Below are positions 1 to 6,720 of a stretch of DNA of 8,556 bases, piece by piece. Position numbers and translations under genes: made by a program. Origin of the DNA: Pseudomonadota bacterium (GTDB lineage: Bacteria > Pseudomonadota > Gammaproteobacteria > Burkholderiales > Burkholderiaceae_C). Within the stretch, counting starts at the first letter, position 1; each line of letters begins with the position of its first letter. The stretch is taken from positions 1-8,556 of the forward strand of contig JAEWPH010000127.1 in NCBI GenBank assembly GCA_023460715.1. The letters run 5' to 3'. The notes beneath the pieces were generated by a model. It searched no databases. It had not been told where the DNA came from and saw nothing but the letters and a program-made list of their open reading frames with translations.

Positions 1-1407
1 CGGCCCGCGCGGGGGGCGGGTTCCCCCCGCCCCCACACCGCATCGCTGCTGACGGCGCTGCAGCGCCTGCAGGCCGCCGGCAATTCGATCTTCGTGGTCG
101 AGCACGACGTGGCGACCATGCAGCGCGCCGACTGGCTGGTGGATGTGGGCCCCGAGGCCGGCGAGCGCGGCGGCCGCGTGCTCTACAGCGGCCCCCCTGA
201 AGGCCTGGCCGGCGTGGCCGAGTCACAGACGCGCCGCTACCTGTTCGACGATGGCACGCGCCAGCGCCGCACGCGGCGCACGCCCGATCCGCAGAAGCAG
301 GCGCAAGGGTGGCTGACGCTGCAGGGCGTGCACCGCCACAACCTGCGCGGCGTGGACGTGGCCTTCCCCACCGGCTGCCTGACGGCGGTGACCGGTGTGT
401 CGGGCTCGGGCAAATCGAGCCTGGTGAGCCAGGCGCTGCTGGAGCTGGTCACCGCGCATCTGGGGCAACCGCCTGCGCTGAGCGACAGCGACGACGATCC
501 GGCCGGCGGCCCTCCCGACCCCGCAGCCGAGGGAGACGACCCCGGCGCCGGCGCGCTGCCTGACGAGAACGCCACCACGTCGGGCCGCCTGGGCGGCGCG
601 ACGGACCAGGTGCGTCGCCTGGTGCGCGTGGACCAGCAGCCCATCGGCCGCACGCCCCGCTCCAACCTGGCCACCTACACCGGCCTGTTCGATGCCGTGC
701 GCAAGCTCTTCGCCGCCACGCCGGCCGCGCGCAGGAAGCGCTACGACGCGGGCCGCTTCTCGTTCAACGTGGCCAAGGGGCGCTGCCCCACCTGCGAGGG
801 CGAAGGCTTTGTCAGCGTGGAACTGCTCTTTCTGCCCAGCGTGTACGCACCCTGCCCCACCTGCCACGGCGCCCGCTACAACCCCGAGACACTGGCCATC
901 ACCTGGAACGGGCTCACGATCGCCGATGTGCTGGGCCTCACGGTGGATGCCGCCTGCGACGCCTTTGCCGCCGAGCCTGCCGTGCTGCGGCCCCTGCACG
1001 CGCTGCGCGACATCGGCCTGGGCTACCTGCGGCTGGGCCAACCGGCGACGGAGCTGTCAGGCGGCGAAGCCCAGCGTATCAAGCTCGCCACCGAACTGCA
1101 GCGCACCCAGCGTGGCCACACGCTCTATGTACTGGACGAGCCCACCACCGGCCTGCACCCCGCCGACGTGGACCGCCTGCTGCTGCAGCTGGACGCTCTG
1201 GTCCGGTCCGGCAACACCGTCGTGGTGGTCGAGCATGACATGCACTTCGTCGCCTCCAGCGACTGGGTGATCGACATCGGCCCCGGCGCGGGCACGCTGG
1301 GCGGGCGCATCGTGGCCGCGGGAACGCCACAGCAGGTGGCGGCCTGCGCTGGCTCGCGCACCGCGCCGTATCTGGCGGCCGCTCTGGGTTCAAAGGCCCC
1401 CGGTTGA
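1..1407 (+). CDS. uvrA: Class II UvrA-like excinuclease ATPase, 5'-truncated by window edge
   Basis: This is the C-terminal part of a UvrA-family ABC ATPase, the DNA-damage-recognition subunit of nucleotide excision repair. The frame is open from base 1, so the true start lies outside. The end of the first ATPase half is visible (a VVEHD H-loop near 94-108), followed by the second half: Walker [10 protein letters not shown] at 394-420, a zinc-finger pair C-X2-C, 19 residues, C-X2-C (cysteine codons at 784, 793, 853, 862), the ABC signature LSGGEAQ from 1054, Walker B aspartate-glutamate at 1135-1140 and an EHD H-loop at 1231-1239. The wording resembles the class II (UvrA2/DrrC-like) paralogues more than canonical UvrA, which is known from other species as an accessory or drug-tolerance form; assignment to class II is inference because the N-terminal domains are missing. 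An acidic, low-complexity insert follows Walker A (about 478-590). The first ~36 nt do not encode the expected Walker B and D-loop of the first half. It stops at TGA 1405-1407. Confidence 0.9.
   Translation, partial: RPARGAGSPRPHTASLLTALQRLQAAGNSIFVVEHDVATMQRADWLVDVGPEAGERGGRVLYSGPPEGLAGVAESQTRRYLFDDGTRQRRTRRTPDPQKQAQGWLTLQGVHRHNLRGVDVAFPTGCLTAVTGVSGSGKSSLVSQALLELVTAHLGQPPALSDSDDDPAGGPPDPAAEGDDPGAGALPDENATTSGRLGGATDQVRRLVRVDQQPIGRTPRSNLATYTGLFDAVRKLFAATPAARRKRYDAGRFSFNVAKGRCPTCEGEGFVSVELLFLPSVYAPCPTCHGARYNPETLAITWNGLTIADVLGLTVDAACDAFAAEPAVLRPLHALRDIGLGYLRLGQPATELSGGEAQRIKLATELQRTQRGHTLYVLDEPTTGLHPADVDRLLLQLDALVRSGNTVVVVEHDMHFVASSDWVIDIGPGAGTLGGRIVAAGTPQQVAACAGSRTAPYLAAALGSKAPG
12..34. repeat. 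GC-only inverted repeat at the window edge
   Basis: GGGGGCGGG (12-20) and CCCGCCCCC (26-34) form a perfect 9-bp inverted repeat with a 5-base loop. It lies where UvrA similarity breaks down. It is most simply read as a fold-back or homopolymer artefact at a contig end, but a real rearrangement junction cannot be excluded. Confidence 0.55.
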
Positions 1408-1622
1408 GCGGGTTTCCCGCAGGCGTGGGCGGCTGCAAAGCGCCCCAAGGGACACCCTCCCACCGTCTATCGCCTGACGTTCAGCTGGCATCGGCTCGCC
1501 ACTCAGGATGCTGGTGCGAGCGACCCGACGACCCCGAAGGCATCTGCGTGAGCCACCCGCGCTGCGTGGTCCGCGCCAAGCCATTTGCGGGCTGCCCCTT
1601 GCCTTATCGACCCGCAGAGCGA

Positions 1623-1646
1623 GGCATCTCGGATGCCCTACTTTTT
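1623..1646 (+). terminator. Possible intrinsic terminator in the uvrA-glmS convergent gap
   Basis: GGCATC (1623-1628), loop TCG, and GATGCC (1632-1637) form a perfect 6-bp stem, followed after CTAC by five T (1642-1646). The orientation suits the plus-strand uvrA transcript, although it lies 215 bp beyond the stop codon. A second weak dyad, TACCGA (1646-1651) with TCGGTA (1669-1674), follows. A short GCGGG-TTT-CCCGC hairpin (1408-1420) directly after the uvrA stop has no T tract. I see no minus-strand T-tract terminator for glmS. The rest of the 1408-1690 gap shows no convincing gene; an open frame there (1404-1688) has no recognisable protein content. Confidence 0.4.
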
Positions 1647-1690
1647 ACCGACTGGCGTTGTACGTTTCTCGGTAGCCCCCCGCGCTGACA

Positions 1691-3601
1691 TCACTCCACC
1701 GTCACGCTCTTGGCCAGGTTGCGCGGCTTGTCCACGTCTGTGCCGCGGGCGCAGGCCGTGTGGTAGGCCAGCAGCTGCAGGGGCACCACGTGCAGGATGG
1801 GGCTGAGTGCGCCGTAGTGCTCGGGCATGCGGATCACATGCATGCCGTCGGCGCTCTCGATGTTGGTGCGGGCGTCGGCCAGCACGTACAGCACACCGCC
1901 GCGGGCGCGCACTTCCTGCATGTTGCTCTTGAGCTTTTCCAGCAGCTCGTCGTTGGGCGCCACCGTCACCACGGGCATGCTGCTGGTCACCAGGGCCAGC
2001 GGGCCGTGCTTGAGTTCGCCGGCCGGGTAGGCCTCGGCGTGGATGTAGCTGATTTCCTTGAGCTTGAGCGCGCCTTCCAGGGCGATGGGGTAGTGCACGC
2101 CGCGGCCCAGGAACAGGGCGTTCTCCATCTTGGCGAAGTCTTCCGCCCAGCTGATGATCTGCGGCTCCAGCGCCAGCACGCCCTGCAGCGCCACCGGCAA
2201 ATGGCGCATGGCCTTGAGGTGGCTGGCTTCCTGTTCTTCCGTGAGGCGGCCGCGCGCCTGCGCCAGCGACAGCGTCAGCAGGAACAGGCCGGCCAGCTGG
2301 GTGGTGAAGGCCTTGGTGGAGGCCACGCCGATCTCCACGCCGGCACGGGTGATATAGGCCAGCTTGCATTCGCGCACCATGGCACTGGTCGCCACGTTGC
2401 AGATGGTCAGCGTGTGCTGCATGCCCAGGCTTTGCGCGTGGCGCAGCGCGGCCAGCGTGTCGGCGGTCTCGCCGGACTGGCTGATCGTCACCACCAGCGC
2501 GCGCGGATTGGGCACGCTGGTGCGGTAGCGGTATTCGCTGGCCACTTCCACCTGCGTGGGAATGCCGGCGATGGACTCCAGCCAGTACTTGGCCGCGCAG
2601 CCGCTGTAGTAGCTGGTGCCGCAGGCCAGGATGAGGACCGAATCGACCTCCTTGAACACGCGCCAAGCAGAGGCGCCGGGCTCGCCGTACAGCGCCTGGC
2701 CGTCGAACAGTTCGGGGGCGATGCCCTGCACGCCTTCCAACGTGTCGCCGATGGCGCGCGGCTGCTCGAAGATTTCCTTCTGCATGTAGTGGCGGTAGGG
2801 GCCCAGCTCGGCGGCGCCGCTGTGGGCCAGCACGGTGCGGACGGGGCGCTGGGCCGGGTCCAGCGGCTGGCCGGCCTTGGTGGCGATCCAGTAGCGGCCC
2901 AGCTGCAGGTCCACGAGGTCGCCCTCTTCCAGATAGACGATCTGGTCGGTCACGCCGGCCAGGGCCATGGCGTCGCTGGCCAGGAAATGCTCGTTCTGCC
3001 CCACACCCAGGATCAGCGGCGAGCCGGCGCGCGCGCCCACCACGCGGTGGGGTTCGTCCTTGTGGATCACGGCGATGGCATAGGCGCCGTGCAGCTGCGC
3101 GACGGCGGCTTGCACCGCATGGAACAGGTCGCCTTCGTACAGGCTGTCCACCAGATGGGCGATGACCTCGGTATCGGTCTGGCTGGAGAACACATAGCCG
3201 CGGGCCTGGAGCGCGGCGCGCAGTTCCTCATGGTTCTCGATGATGCCGTTGTGCACCAGGGCCACGCGGCCGGCGCGGGTCGGTTCGGGCGTGTCGGGGC
3301 CGGTGCCCAGGCTGAAATGCGGATGCGCGTTGTGCACGGCAGGCGCGCCGTGCGTGGCCCAGCGGGTGTGGGCGATGCCGGTGGCGCCTTCCACATGGTC
3401 GGTGTGGACCTGCTCCAGCAGTTCCGCCACGCGGGCCGTGCTGCGGGCACGGCGCAGGCCGCCCGTGGGCGAGGTGCCCAGGCTGGCCTCGTGCACGGCC
3501 ACGCCGCAGGAGTCATAGCCCCGGTACTCCAGCCGCTGCAGGCCTTGCACGAGGATGGGAACGATGTTGCGCGTGGAAACCGCGCCGACGATGCCGCACA
3601 T
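1691..3601 (-). CDS. glmS: Glutamine-fructose-6-phosphate aminotransferase (isomerizing), GlmS
   Basis: It converts fructose-6-phosphate and glutamine into glucosamine-6-phosphate and glutamate in the cytoplasm, the first committed step to UDP-GlcNAc for peptidoglycan and LPS. The 636-residue protein starts MCGIVGA, so removal of Met exposes the N-terminal nucleophile Cys. The class II glutaminase domain covers about residues 2-240 ([21 protein letters not shown]). Two SIS sugar-isomerase domains follow, the first containing ACGTSYYSG (Cys about 327) and SQSGETADT, the second [19 protein letters not shown]. The tail [13 protein letters not shown] matches the family and holds the lysine (about 631) that forms the Schiff base with the sugar. 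It is about 27 residues longer than the E. coli enzyme, with extra residues in the glutaminase domain. I chose ATG 3601 because the essential Cys must be residue 2; AAGGA (minus strand, 3609-3613) sits 7 nt upstream. It is divergent from the Lrp-type gene. Confidence 0.98.
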   Translation of the reverse strand: MCGIVGAVSTRNIVPILVQGLQRLEYRGYDSCGVAVHEASLGTSPTGGLRRARSTARVAELLEQVHTDHVEGATGIAHTRWATHGAPAVHNAHPHFSLGTGPDTPEPTRAGRVALVHNGIIENHEELRAALQARGYVFSSQTDTEVIAHLVDSLYEGDLFHAVQAAVAQLHGAYAIAVIHKDEPHRVVGARAGSPLILGVGQNEHFLASDAMALAGVTDQIVYLEEGDLVDLQLGRYWIATKAGQPLDPAQRPVRTVLAHSGAAELGPYRHYMQKEIFEQPRAIGDTLEGVQGIAPELFDGQALYGEPGASAWRVFKEVDSVLILACGTSYYSGCAAKYWLESIAGIPTQVEVASEYRYRTSVPNPRALVVTISQSGETADTLAALRHAQSLGMQHTLTICNVATSAMVRECKLAYITRAGVEIGVASTKAFTTQLAGLFLLTLSLAQARGRLTEEQEASHLKAMRHLPVALQGVLALEPQIISWAEDFAKMENALFLGRGVHYPIALEGALKLKEISYIHAEAYPAGELKHGPLALVTSSMPVVTVAPNDELLEKLKSNMQEVRARGGVLYVLADARTNIESADGMHVIRMPEHYGALSPILHVVPLQLLAYHTACARGTDVDKPRNLAKSVTVE

Positions 3602-3669
3602 GGGAAGGTCCTTCAGGTGAGAAGAGGAAGTGACTGACGGGGAATGGGCGCCATCGTAGGCAGTGCGGC

Positions 3670-3698
3670 ATAAAATTTCAGATCGTTTTTTTCTACAA
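3670..3698 (-). promoter_or_regulatory. Candidate sigma-70 promoter for glmS
   Basis: On the minus strand, TTGTAG (3693-3698) and TTTTAT (3670-3675) are 17 bp apart, within an AT-rich island in otherwise GC-rich DNA. Only 3 of 6 and 4 of 6 bases match consensus. Transcription would begin near 3663 and give a leader of about 60 nt. This is a visual prediction only. Confidence 0.3.
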
Positions 3699-3706
3699 AA
3701 TGAACT

Positions 3707-3712
3707 TATATT
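3707..3712 (+). promoter_or_regulatory. Candidate -10 element for the Lrp-type gene
   Basis: TATATT matches five of six bases of the sigma-70 -10 consensus and lies 46 bp before the start codon. No good -35 hexamer is visible at 16-18 bp upstream (the DNA there is a run of seven T), so the promoter may be weak or activator-dependent. Confidence 0.25.
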
Positions 3713-3730
3713 TCTTAATACTCGGCATGA

Positions 3731-3749
3731 GAAATTTAATTTCATTAAA
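3731..3749. promoter_or_regulatory. Overlapping AT-rich palindromes, candidate Lrp/AsnC operator
   Basis: Two perfect dyads overlap: GAAATT-T-AATTTC (3731-3743, 13 bp) and TTTAAT-TTC-ATTAAA (3735-3749, 15 bp). A looser pair, ATTTCT (3710-3715) and AGAAAT (3730-3735), surrounds the upstream side. AT-rich 15-bp palindromes are the usual operator form for Lrp/AsnC proteins, and this one ends 9 bp before such a gene, which suggests autoregulation and possibly control of divergent glmS. Binding is inferred, not shown. Confidence 0.4.
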
Positions 3750-3758
3750 CATCAATTC

Positions 3759-4250
3759 ATGGAAAACCTGGAACTTGATGGCACGGATCTGCGCCTTCTC
3801 GATCTGCTGCAGACCGACGCCAGCCTCAGCAACCAGACGCTGGCCGCGCTGGCCCACGTGTCGCCGCCCACTTGCCTGCGGCGGGTGAAGCGGTTGCATG
3901 ACCTGGGTCTGATCGAGCGCCAGGTGGCCATCCTGCGGCCCGACCGGCTGGCCGCACTGCAGGGCCATGGGCTGACGGCTTTCGTCGAGGTGACACTGGA
4001 CCGGCAAGGCGCGGAACTGCTGGACGCCTTCGAGGCCCGCGCCGTGGCCGAGGCGGCCGTGCAGCAGTGCTGGCGGGTGGCGCCGGGGCCGGACTTCATG
4101 CTGGTGGTCCACACGCGGGACATGCCCGGCTACCTGGCGCTCACGCAGCGGCTCTTCACCGGCGATGCCAACGTGCGCAACGTGAAGGCATTCTTCGGGG
4201 TGAAACGCGCCAAATTCGATACAAAAGTGCCCATAGCGCCCGTGGAGTAA
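3759..4250 (+). CDS. Lrp/AsnC family transcriptional regulator
   Basis: This 163-residue protein has the usual length and two-domain plan of the family. Residues 6-52 form the AsnC-type winged helix-turn-helix (LDGTDLRLLDLLQTDASLS, then SPPTCLRRVKRLHDLGLI), and about 68-152 form the RAM ligand-binding and oligomerisation domain, including GPDFMLVVHTRDMPGY. Such proteins form dimers and higher oligomers and often respond to amino acids; the ligand here cannot be read from sequence. ATG 3759 was chosen because the protein then begins just before the conserved LDxxD start of the HTH; an upstream GTG at 3663 would add 32 residues encoded by AT-rich promoter DNA. No strong Shine-Dalgarno is visible, so expression may be low. 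It is divergent from glmS and convergent with the histidine kinase. Control of glmS is a reasonable inference from position, not shown. Confidence 0.92.
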   Translation: MENLELDGTDLRLLDLLQTDASLSNQTLAALAHVSPPTCLRRVKRLHDLGLIERQVAILRPDRLAALQGHGLTAFVEVTLDRQGAELLDAFEARAVAEAAVQQCWRVAPGPDFMLVVHTRDMPGYLALTQRLFTGDANVRNVKAFFGVKRAKFDTKVPIAPVE

Positions 4251-4259
4251 GCGCATATA

Positions 4260-4276
4260 GCTATTAATTTAATAGC
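4260..4276. repeat. Perfect 17-bp AT-rich palindrome, possible dispersed intergenic repeat
   Basis: GCTATTAA-T-TTAATAGC is a perfect 8-bp inverted repeat around one base, 9 bp after the Lrp-type stop, in the gap between convergent genes. No T tract follows on either strand, so it is not a classical intrinsic terminator, although it could form a weak hairpin in both transcripts. From memory, similar TAGCTATT...AATAGCA palindromes are frequent between genes in Comamonadaceae; this needs a genome count. The remaining bases of 4251-4325 show nothing else. Confidence 0.6.
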
Positions 4277-4325
4277 AATCAAGCCATTTGCGCTCCCGCG
4301 GCAGCGCTCCCTGCACCCGGCGGGC

Positions 4326-5186
4326 TCAGCCGGCCCGGTCGGCCCCGGGTTGCGGCCACCGCAGGCTGACGGTGCACCCCGCCCCCGGCGCCGCGCTGAT
4401 GGCGATGGACGCTCCGTGCCGCAGGGCGATGGCGCGGGCCGTGGCCAGCCCGACGCCCACGCCGTCGAATTCGCTCTCGCGGTGCACGCGCTGAAAGACG
4501 CCGAACAACGCCCCCGCGCGGGCCGGATCGAAGCCCGCGCCGTCGTCCCGCACCTGCCAGTCGACCCAACCGTCCTGCCCCCTGCGGGCCGTGACGGCGA
4601 TGTGCGCCGGCCCACCCGCGGCCCGGGGCCGGGCGGTGAACTTAAGCGCATTGCCCAGTAGCTCCCCCAACAGCTGGCGCAGCAGCACCGGGTCGGCGTG
4701 CAGCGCCAGACCTTGCGTGTCGACCACCCACTCCACCGGCCGGCCCGCCGCCTGCGGCGCCAGCTGCGACTGCGCATCCTGCACCAGGCGCGCCAGGTCC
4801 ACCGCCTGCGGCTGCAGCGCCGCCCGGCCCACGCGCGAAAGGCCGAGCAGGCCGTCGAGCATCTGCCCCATGCGGCGTGCGGCGTGGTCGATGGTGTCCA
4901 GGAAGTGGACGGCTTCCGCACGCGCTTCGGCGGGCAGGCCCTGGCCCTGGGCGCCGTCCTCGACCAGTTCGCGCACCAGCGGGCTGTACGAGGTGATGTG
5001 GCGCAGCGGCGCCCGCAGGTCGTGGGAGACGGCACGCAGGAACTCCTCCTGCGCGGCGGACAGATCGGCCAGGGTCTGGTCCCGCTCGGCCAGTAGCGCA
5101 CGCAGCGCGGCAGCGTCGAGCGCCGCGTACCGGGTCGACCCAGGCTCGGGGCACCCAGCAGAATCCGCGCGCGGTTCGTGTGTCAT
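4326..5186 (-). CDS. Soluble sensor histidine kinase, translationally coupled to glmU
   Basis: This 286-residue protein has the core of a two-component histidine kinase. Residues about 22-48 look like a short alpha-helical or coiled-coil lead-in, followed by a HisKA dimerisation domain with the H-box SHDLRAPLRHI (phospho-acceptor His55). The HATPase_c domain has the N-box LLGELLGNALKF (Asn179), G1 box DDGAGFDP (Asp214-215), F-box FGVFQRVH and G2 box GVGVGLATARAIA (about 237-250). There is no signal peptide, membrane segment, PAS or GAF domain, so it is probably cytoplasmic and relies on a partner for sensing. No response regulator lies in the window, making it an orphan here. The ATG overlaps the glmU stop as ATGA (5183-5186), and GAAGG just before it is unusually close to the ATG, so translation probably depends on glmU translation. 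The H-box resembles phytochrome-type kinases. Its target is unknown. Confidence 0.9.
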   Translation of the reverse strand: MTHEPRADSAGCPEPGSTRYAALDAAALRALLAERDQTLADLSAAQEEFLRAVSHDLRAPLRHITSYSPLVRELVEDGAQGQGLPAEARAEAVHFLDTIDHAARRMGQMLDGLLGLSRVGRAALQPQAVDLARLVQDAQSQLAPQAAGRPVEWVVDTQGLALHADPVLLRQLLGELLGNALKFTARPRAAGGPAHIAVTARRGQDGWVDWQVRDDGAGFDPARAGALFGVFQRVHRESEFDGVGVGLATARAIALRHGASIAISAAPGAGCTVSLRWPQPGADRAG

Positions 5187-6616
5187 GCCTTCGGCAGCTT
5201 GGCCGGGCGCTGCCAGTTCTCTTTGGTGATCTGCTTGCCGCGCGCCACGCTCAAGGCGCCCGCGGGCGTGTTCTTGGTGATGGTGGAGCCGCCGCCCACC
5301 GTGCCGCCCGCGCCGATGGTGACGGGCGCCACCAGCACGCAGTTGCTGCCGATGTGCACGTCCGCCTCGATCACCGTGCGGTGCTTGTTGGCGCCGTCGT
5401 AGTTGGCGGTGATGCTGCCGGCGCCATAGTTGACGCGCTCGCCCACGGTGGCGTCGCCCAGGTAGGCCAAGTGGTTGGCCTTGGCGCCGTCGGCCAGCGT
5501 GGAGTTCTTCACCTCGACGAAGTTGCCGATGTGCACCTCGCGGCCCAGCTGGGCACCGGGGCGCAGCCGCGCGAACGGGCCGATCAGCGCGCCCTCGCCC
5601 ACCTGCACGCCGGCCTTCTCGCCGTCGATGTGGGTGTACGGGTGGATCACCGCGCCGGCCGCGATGGTGGCATTGGCGATGCAGCAATGCGCACCGATCT
5701 GCACGCCCTCGCCCAGCGCCACGCGGCCGGTGAACACGCAGTTCACATCGATCTCCACGTCCTGCCCACAGACGACCTCGCCGCGCACGCCGGTGCGCGC
5801 ATCGTCCCGCACGTCGAAGCGCGCCGGGTCGGCCAGACGCACGCCCTGCTCCATCAGCGCGCGCGCCTGGCGCAGCTGGTGCGCCCGCTCCAGCTCGGCC
5901 AGCTGCAGCGGGCTGTTCACGCCGGCCACCTGCAGCGCATCGGTGATGCGGTGCGCCACCACGGGCACGGCATCCTGCACGGCCATGGCGACGATGTCGG
6001 TCAGGTAGTACTCGCCCTGGGCGTTGTCGTTGGTCAGCCGCGCCAGCCAGCCGGCCAGCAGGCCCGCGGGCACGGCCATGATGCCGCTGTAGATCTCGGT
6101 GATGGCGCGCTGTGCCTCGCTGGCGTCCTTGTGCTCGACGATGCCCTGCACCGCGCCGGACCCATCGCGCACGATGCGGCCGTAGCCGGTGGGGTCGGGC
6201 AGCGTGACGGTCAGCAGCGCCAGGCGCCCGCCTTCGGAAGCCTGGACCAGCGCGGCCAGCGTGGCCGCCTGGGTCAGCGGCACGTCGCCCGACAGCACCA
6301 CCACCGTGCCGTCGCCGGCCAGCGCGGGCACGGCCTGCTGCACGGCGTGGCCGGTGCCCAGCTGCGGCTCCTGCCGCACGAAGTTCAGGTCGAATCCGCC
6401 CGCAGCGCTTGTCCTGCCTGCGGTAGCCGCTTCCACTTCCATAGCGCCATGGCCGGTGATGACGACCACGTTGCGCGCCTTCAGGTGGGCCGCCTGGTCG
6501 ATCACATGGTGCAGCAGCGGCCGACCGGCCAGGCGCTGCAAGACCTTGGGGGTGCGGCTTTTCATGCGCGTGCCCTTGCCCGCGGCCATGATGATGATGT
6601 CCAGTGCTGCTGTCAT
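5183..6616 (-). CDS. glmU: Bifunctional N-acetylglucosamine-1-phosphate uridyltransferase / glucosamine-1-phosphate acetyltransferase, GlmU
   Basis: It acetylates glucosamine-1-phosphate with acetyl-CoA and then couples the product to UTP, giving UDP-GlcNAc in the cytoplasm. The 477-residue protein (E. coli: 456) has an N-terminal Rossmann-like pyrophosphorylase domain with the nucleotide loop MAAGKGTRM (10-18) and PKVL (23-26), then LSGDVPLT and a GEYYLTDI segment. The C-terminal left-handed beta-helix has many hexapeptide repeats (for example IGPFARLRPGA, HIGNFVEVK) and ends in the acetyltransferase site with NHLAYLGD (catalytic His about 382) and NYGAGSITANYDGANKHRT, then ENWQRPAK. ATG 6616 gives the standard N-terminus; its ribosome-binding site is weak. 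It sits 104 bp downstream of the Crp/Fnr-type gene on the same strand and overlaps the histidine kinase by 4 bp. GATAAT (minus strand, 6677-6682) could be a -10 for glmU, but no good -35 is seen. Confidence 0.98.
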   Translation of the reverse strand: MTAALDIIIMAAGKGTRMKSRTPKVLQRLAGRPLLHHVIDQAAHLKARNVVVITGHGAMEVEAATAGRTSAAGGFDLNFVRQEPQLGTGHAVQQAVPALAGDGTVVVLSGDVPLTQAATLAALVQASEGGRLALLTVTLPDPTGYGRIVRDGSGAVQGIVEHKDASEAQRAITEIYSGIMAVPAGLLAGWLARLTNDNAQGEYYLTDIVAMAVQDAVPVVAHRITDALQVAGVNSPLQLAELERAHQLRQARALMEQGVRLADPARFDVRDDARTGVRGEVVCGQDVEIDVNCVFTGRVALGEGVQIGAHCCIANATIAAGAVIHPYTHIDGEKAGVQVGEGALIGPFARLRPGAQLGREVHIGNFVEVKNSTLADGAKANHLAYLGDATVGERVNYGAGSITANYDGANKHRTVIEADVHIGSNCVLVAPVTIGAGGTVGGGSTITKNTPAGALSVARGKQITKENWQRPAKLPKA

Positions 6617-6673
6617 AGGTATCGGTGCTCTTCGGTTCTGGTAGCGCGGGCCCTGCGATCCGCCCGCATGCCG

Positions 6674-6698
6674 CCGATTATCGGGCGCGTCCGCGCCC
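6674..6698. repeat. Two overlapping dyads in the gap upstream of glmU
   Basis: CCGAT-T-ATCGG (6674-6684) is a perfect 11-bp palindrome, and GGGCGCG-TC-CGCGCCC (6683-6698) is a perfect 7-bp inverted repeat; in RNA the latter would be a 6-bp stem with a 4-base loop. No T tract follows on the minus strand (it reads GATAATCGG), so it is not a clear terminator. It may attenuate or regulate read-through from the Crp/Fnr-type gene into glmU, or be chance in GC-rich DNA. Confidence 0.35.
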
Positions 6699-6720
6699 CC
6701 ATCCATCCCGCCCGCGGCGG

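Noticed and set aside
1408..1690. tRNA or small RNA gene in the uvrA-glmS gap
   Set aside because: No cloverleaf or T-loop pattern was found by eye, and no promoter-like sequence supports a transcript; only short hairpins are visible.
1760..3637. A 625-codon open frame on + opposite glmS, and a 525-codon one (5180-6757) opposite glmU
   Set aside because: Long antisense frames are expected in GC-rich coding DNA; their translations are His/Gly/Gln/Ala-rich with no recognisable domain, while the minus-strand frames are unmistakable GlmS and GlmU.
3602..3665. glmS ribozyme in the glmS leader
   Set aside because: The glmS ribozyme is known from Gram-positive bacteria; the predicted leader of about 60 nt is too short for it and shows no matching core.
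3602..3745. Longer GlmS start at 3745 adding 48 residues
   Set aside because: The catalytic Cys must follow the initiator Met directly, and the added part is encoded by the AT-rich promoter region.
3663..3758. Extended Lrp-type protein starting at GTG 3663
   Set aside because: The extra 32 residues come from AT-rich promoter DNA, lie before the normal family N-terminus and overlap the dyads.
4260..4276. The AT palindrome as a rho-independent terminator
   Set aside because: The stem is AT-rich and weak, with one central base as loop and no T tract on either strand.
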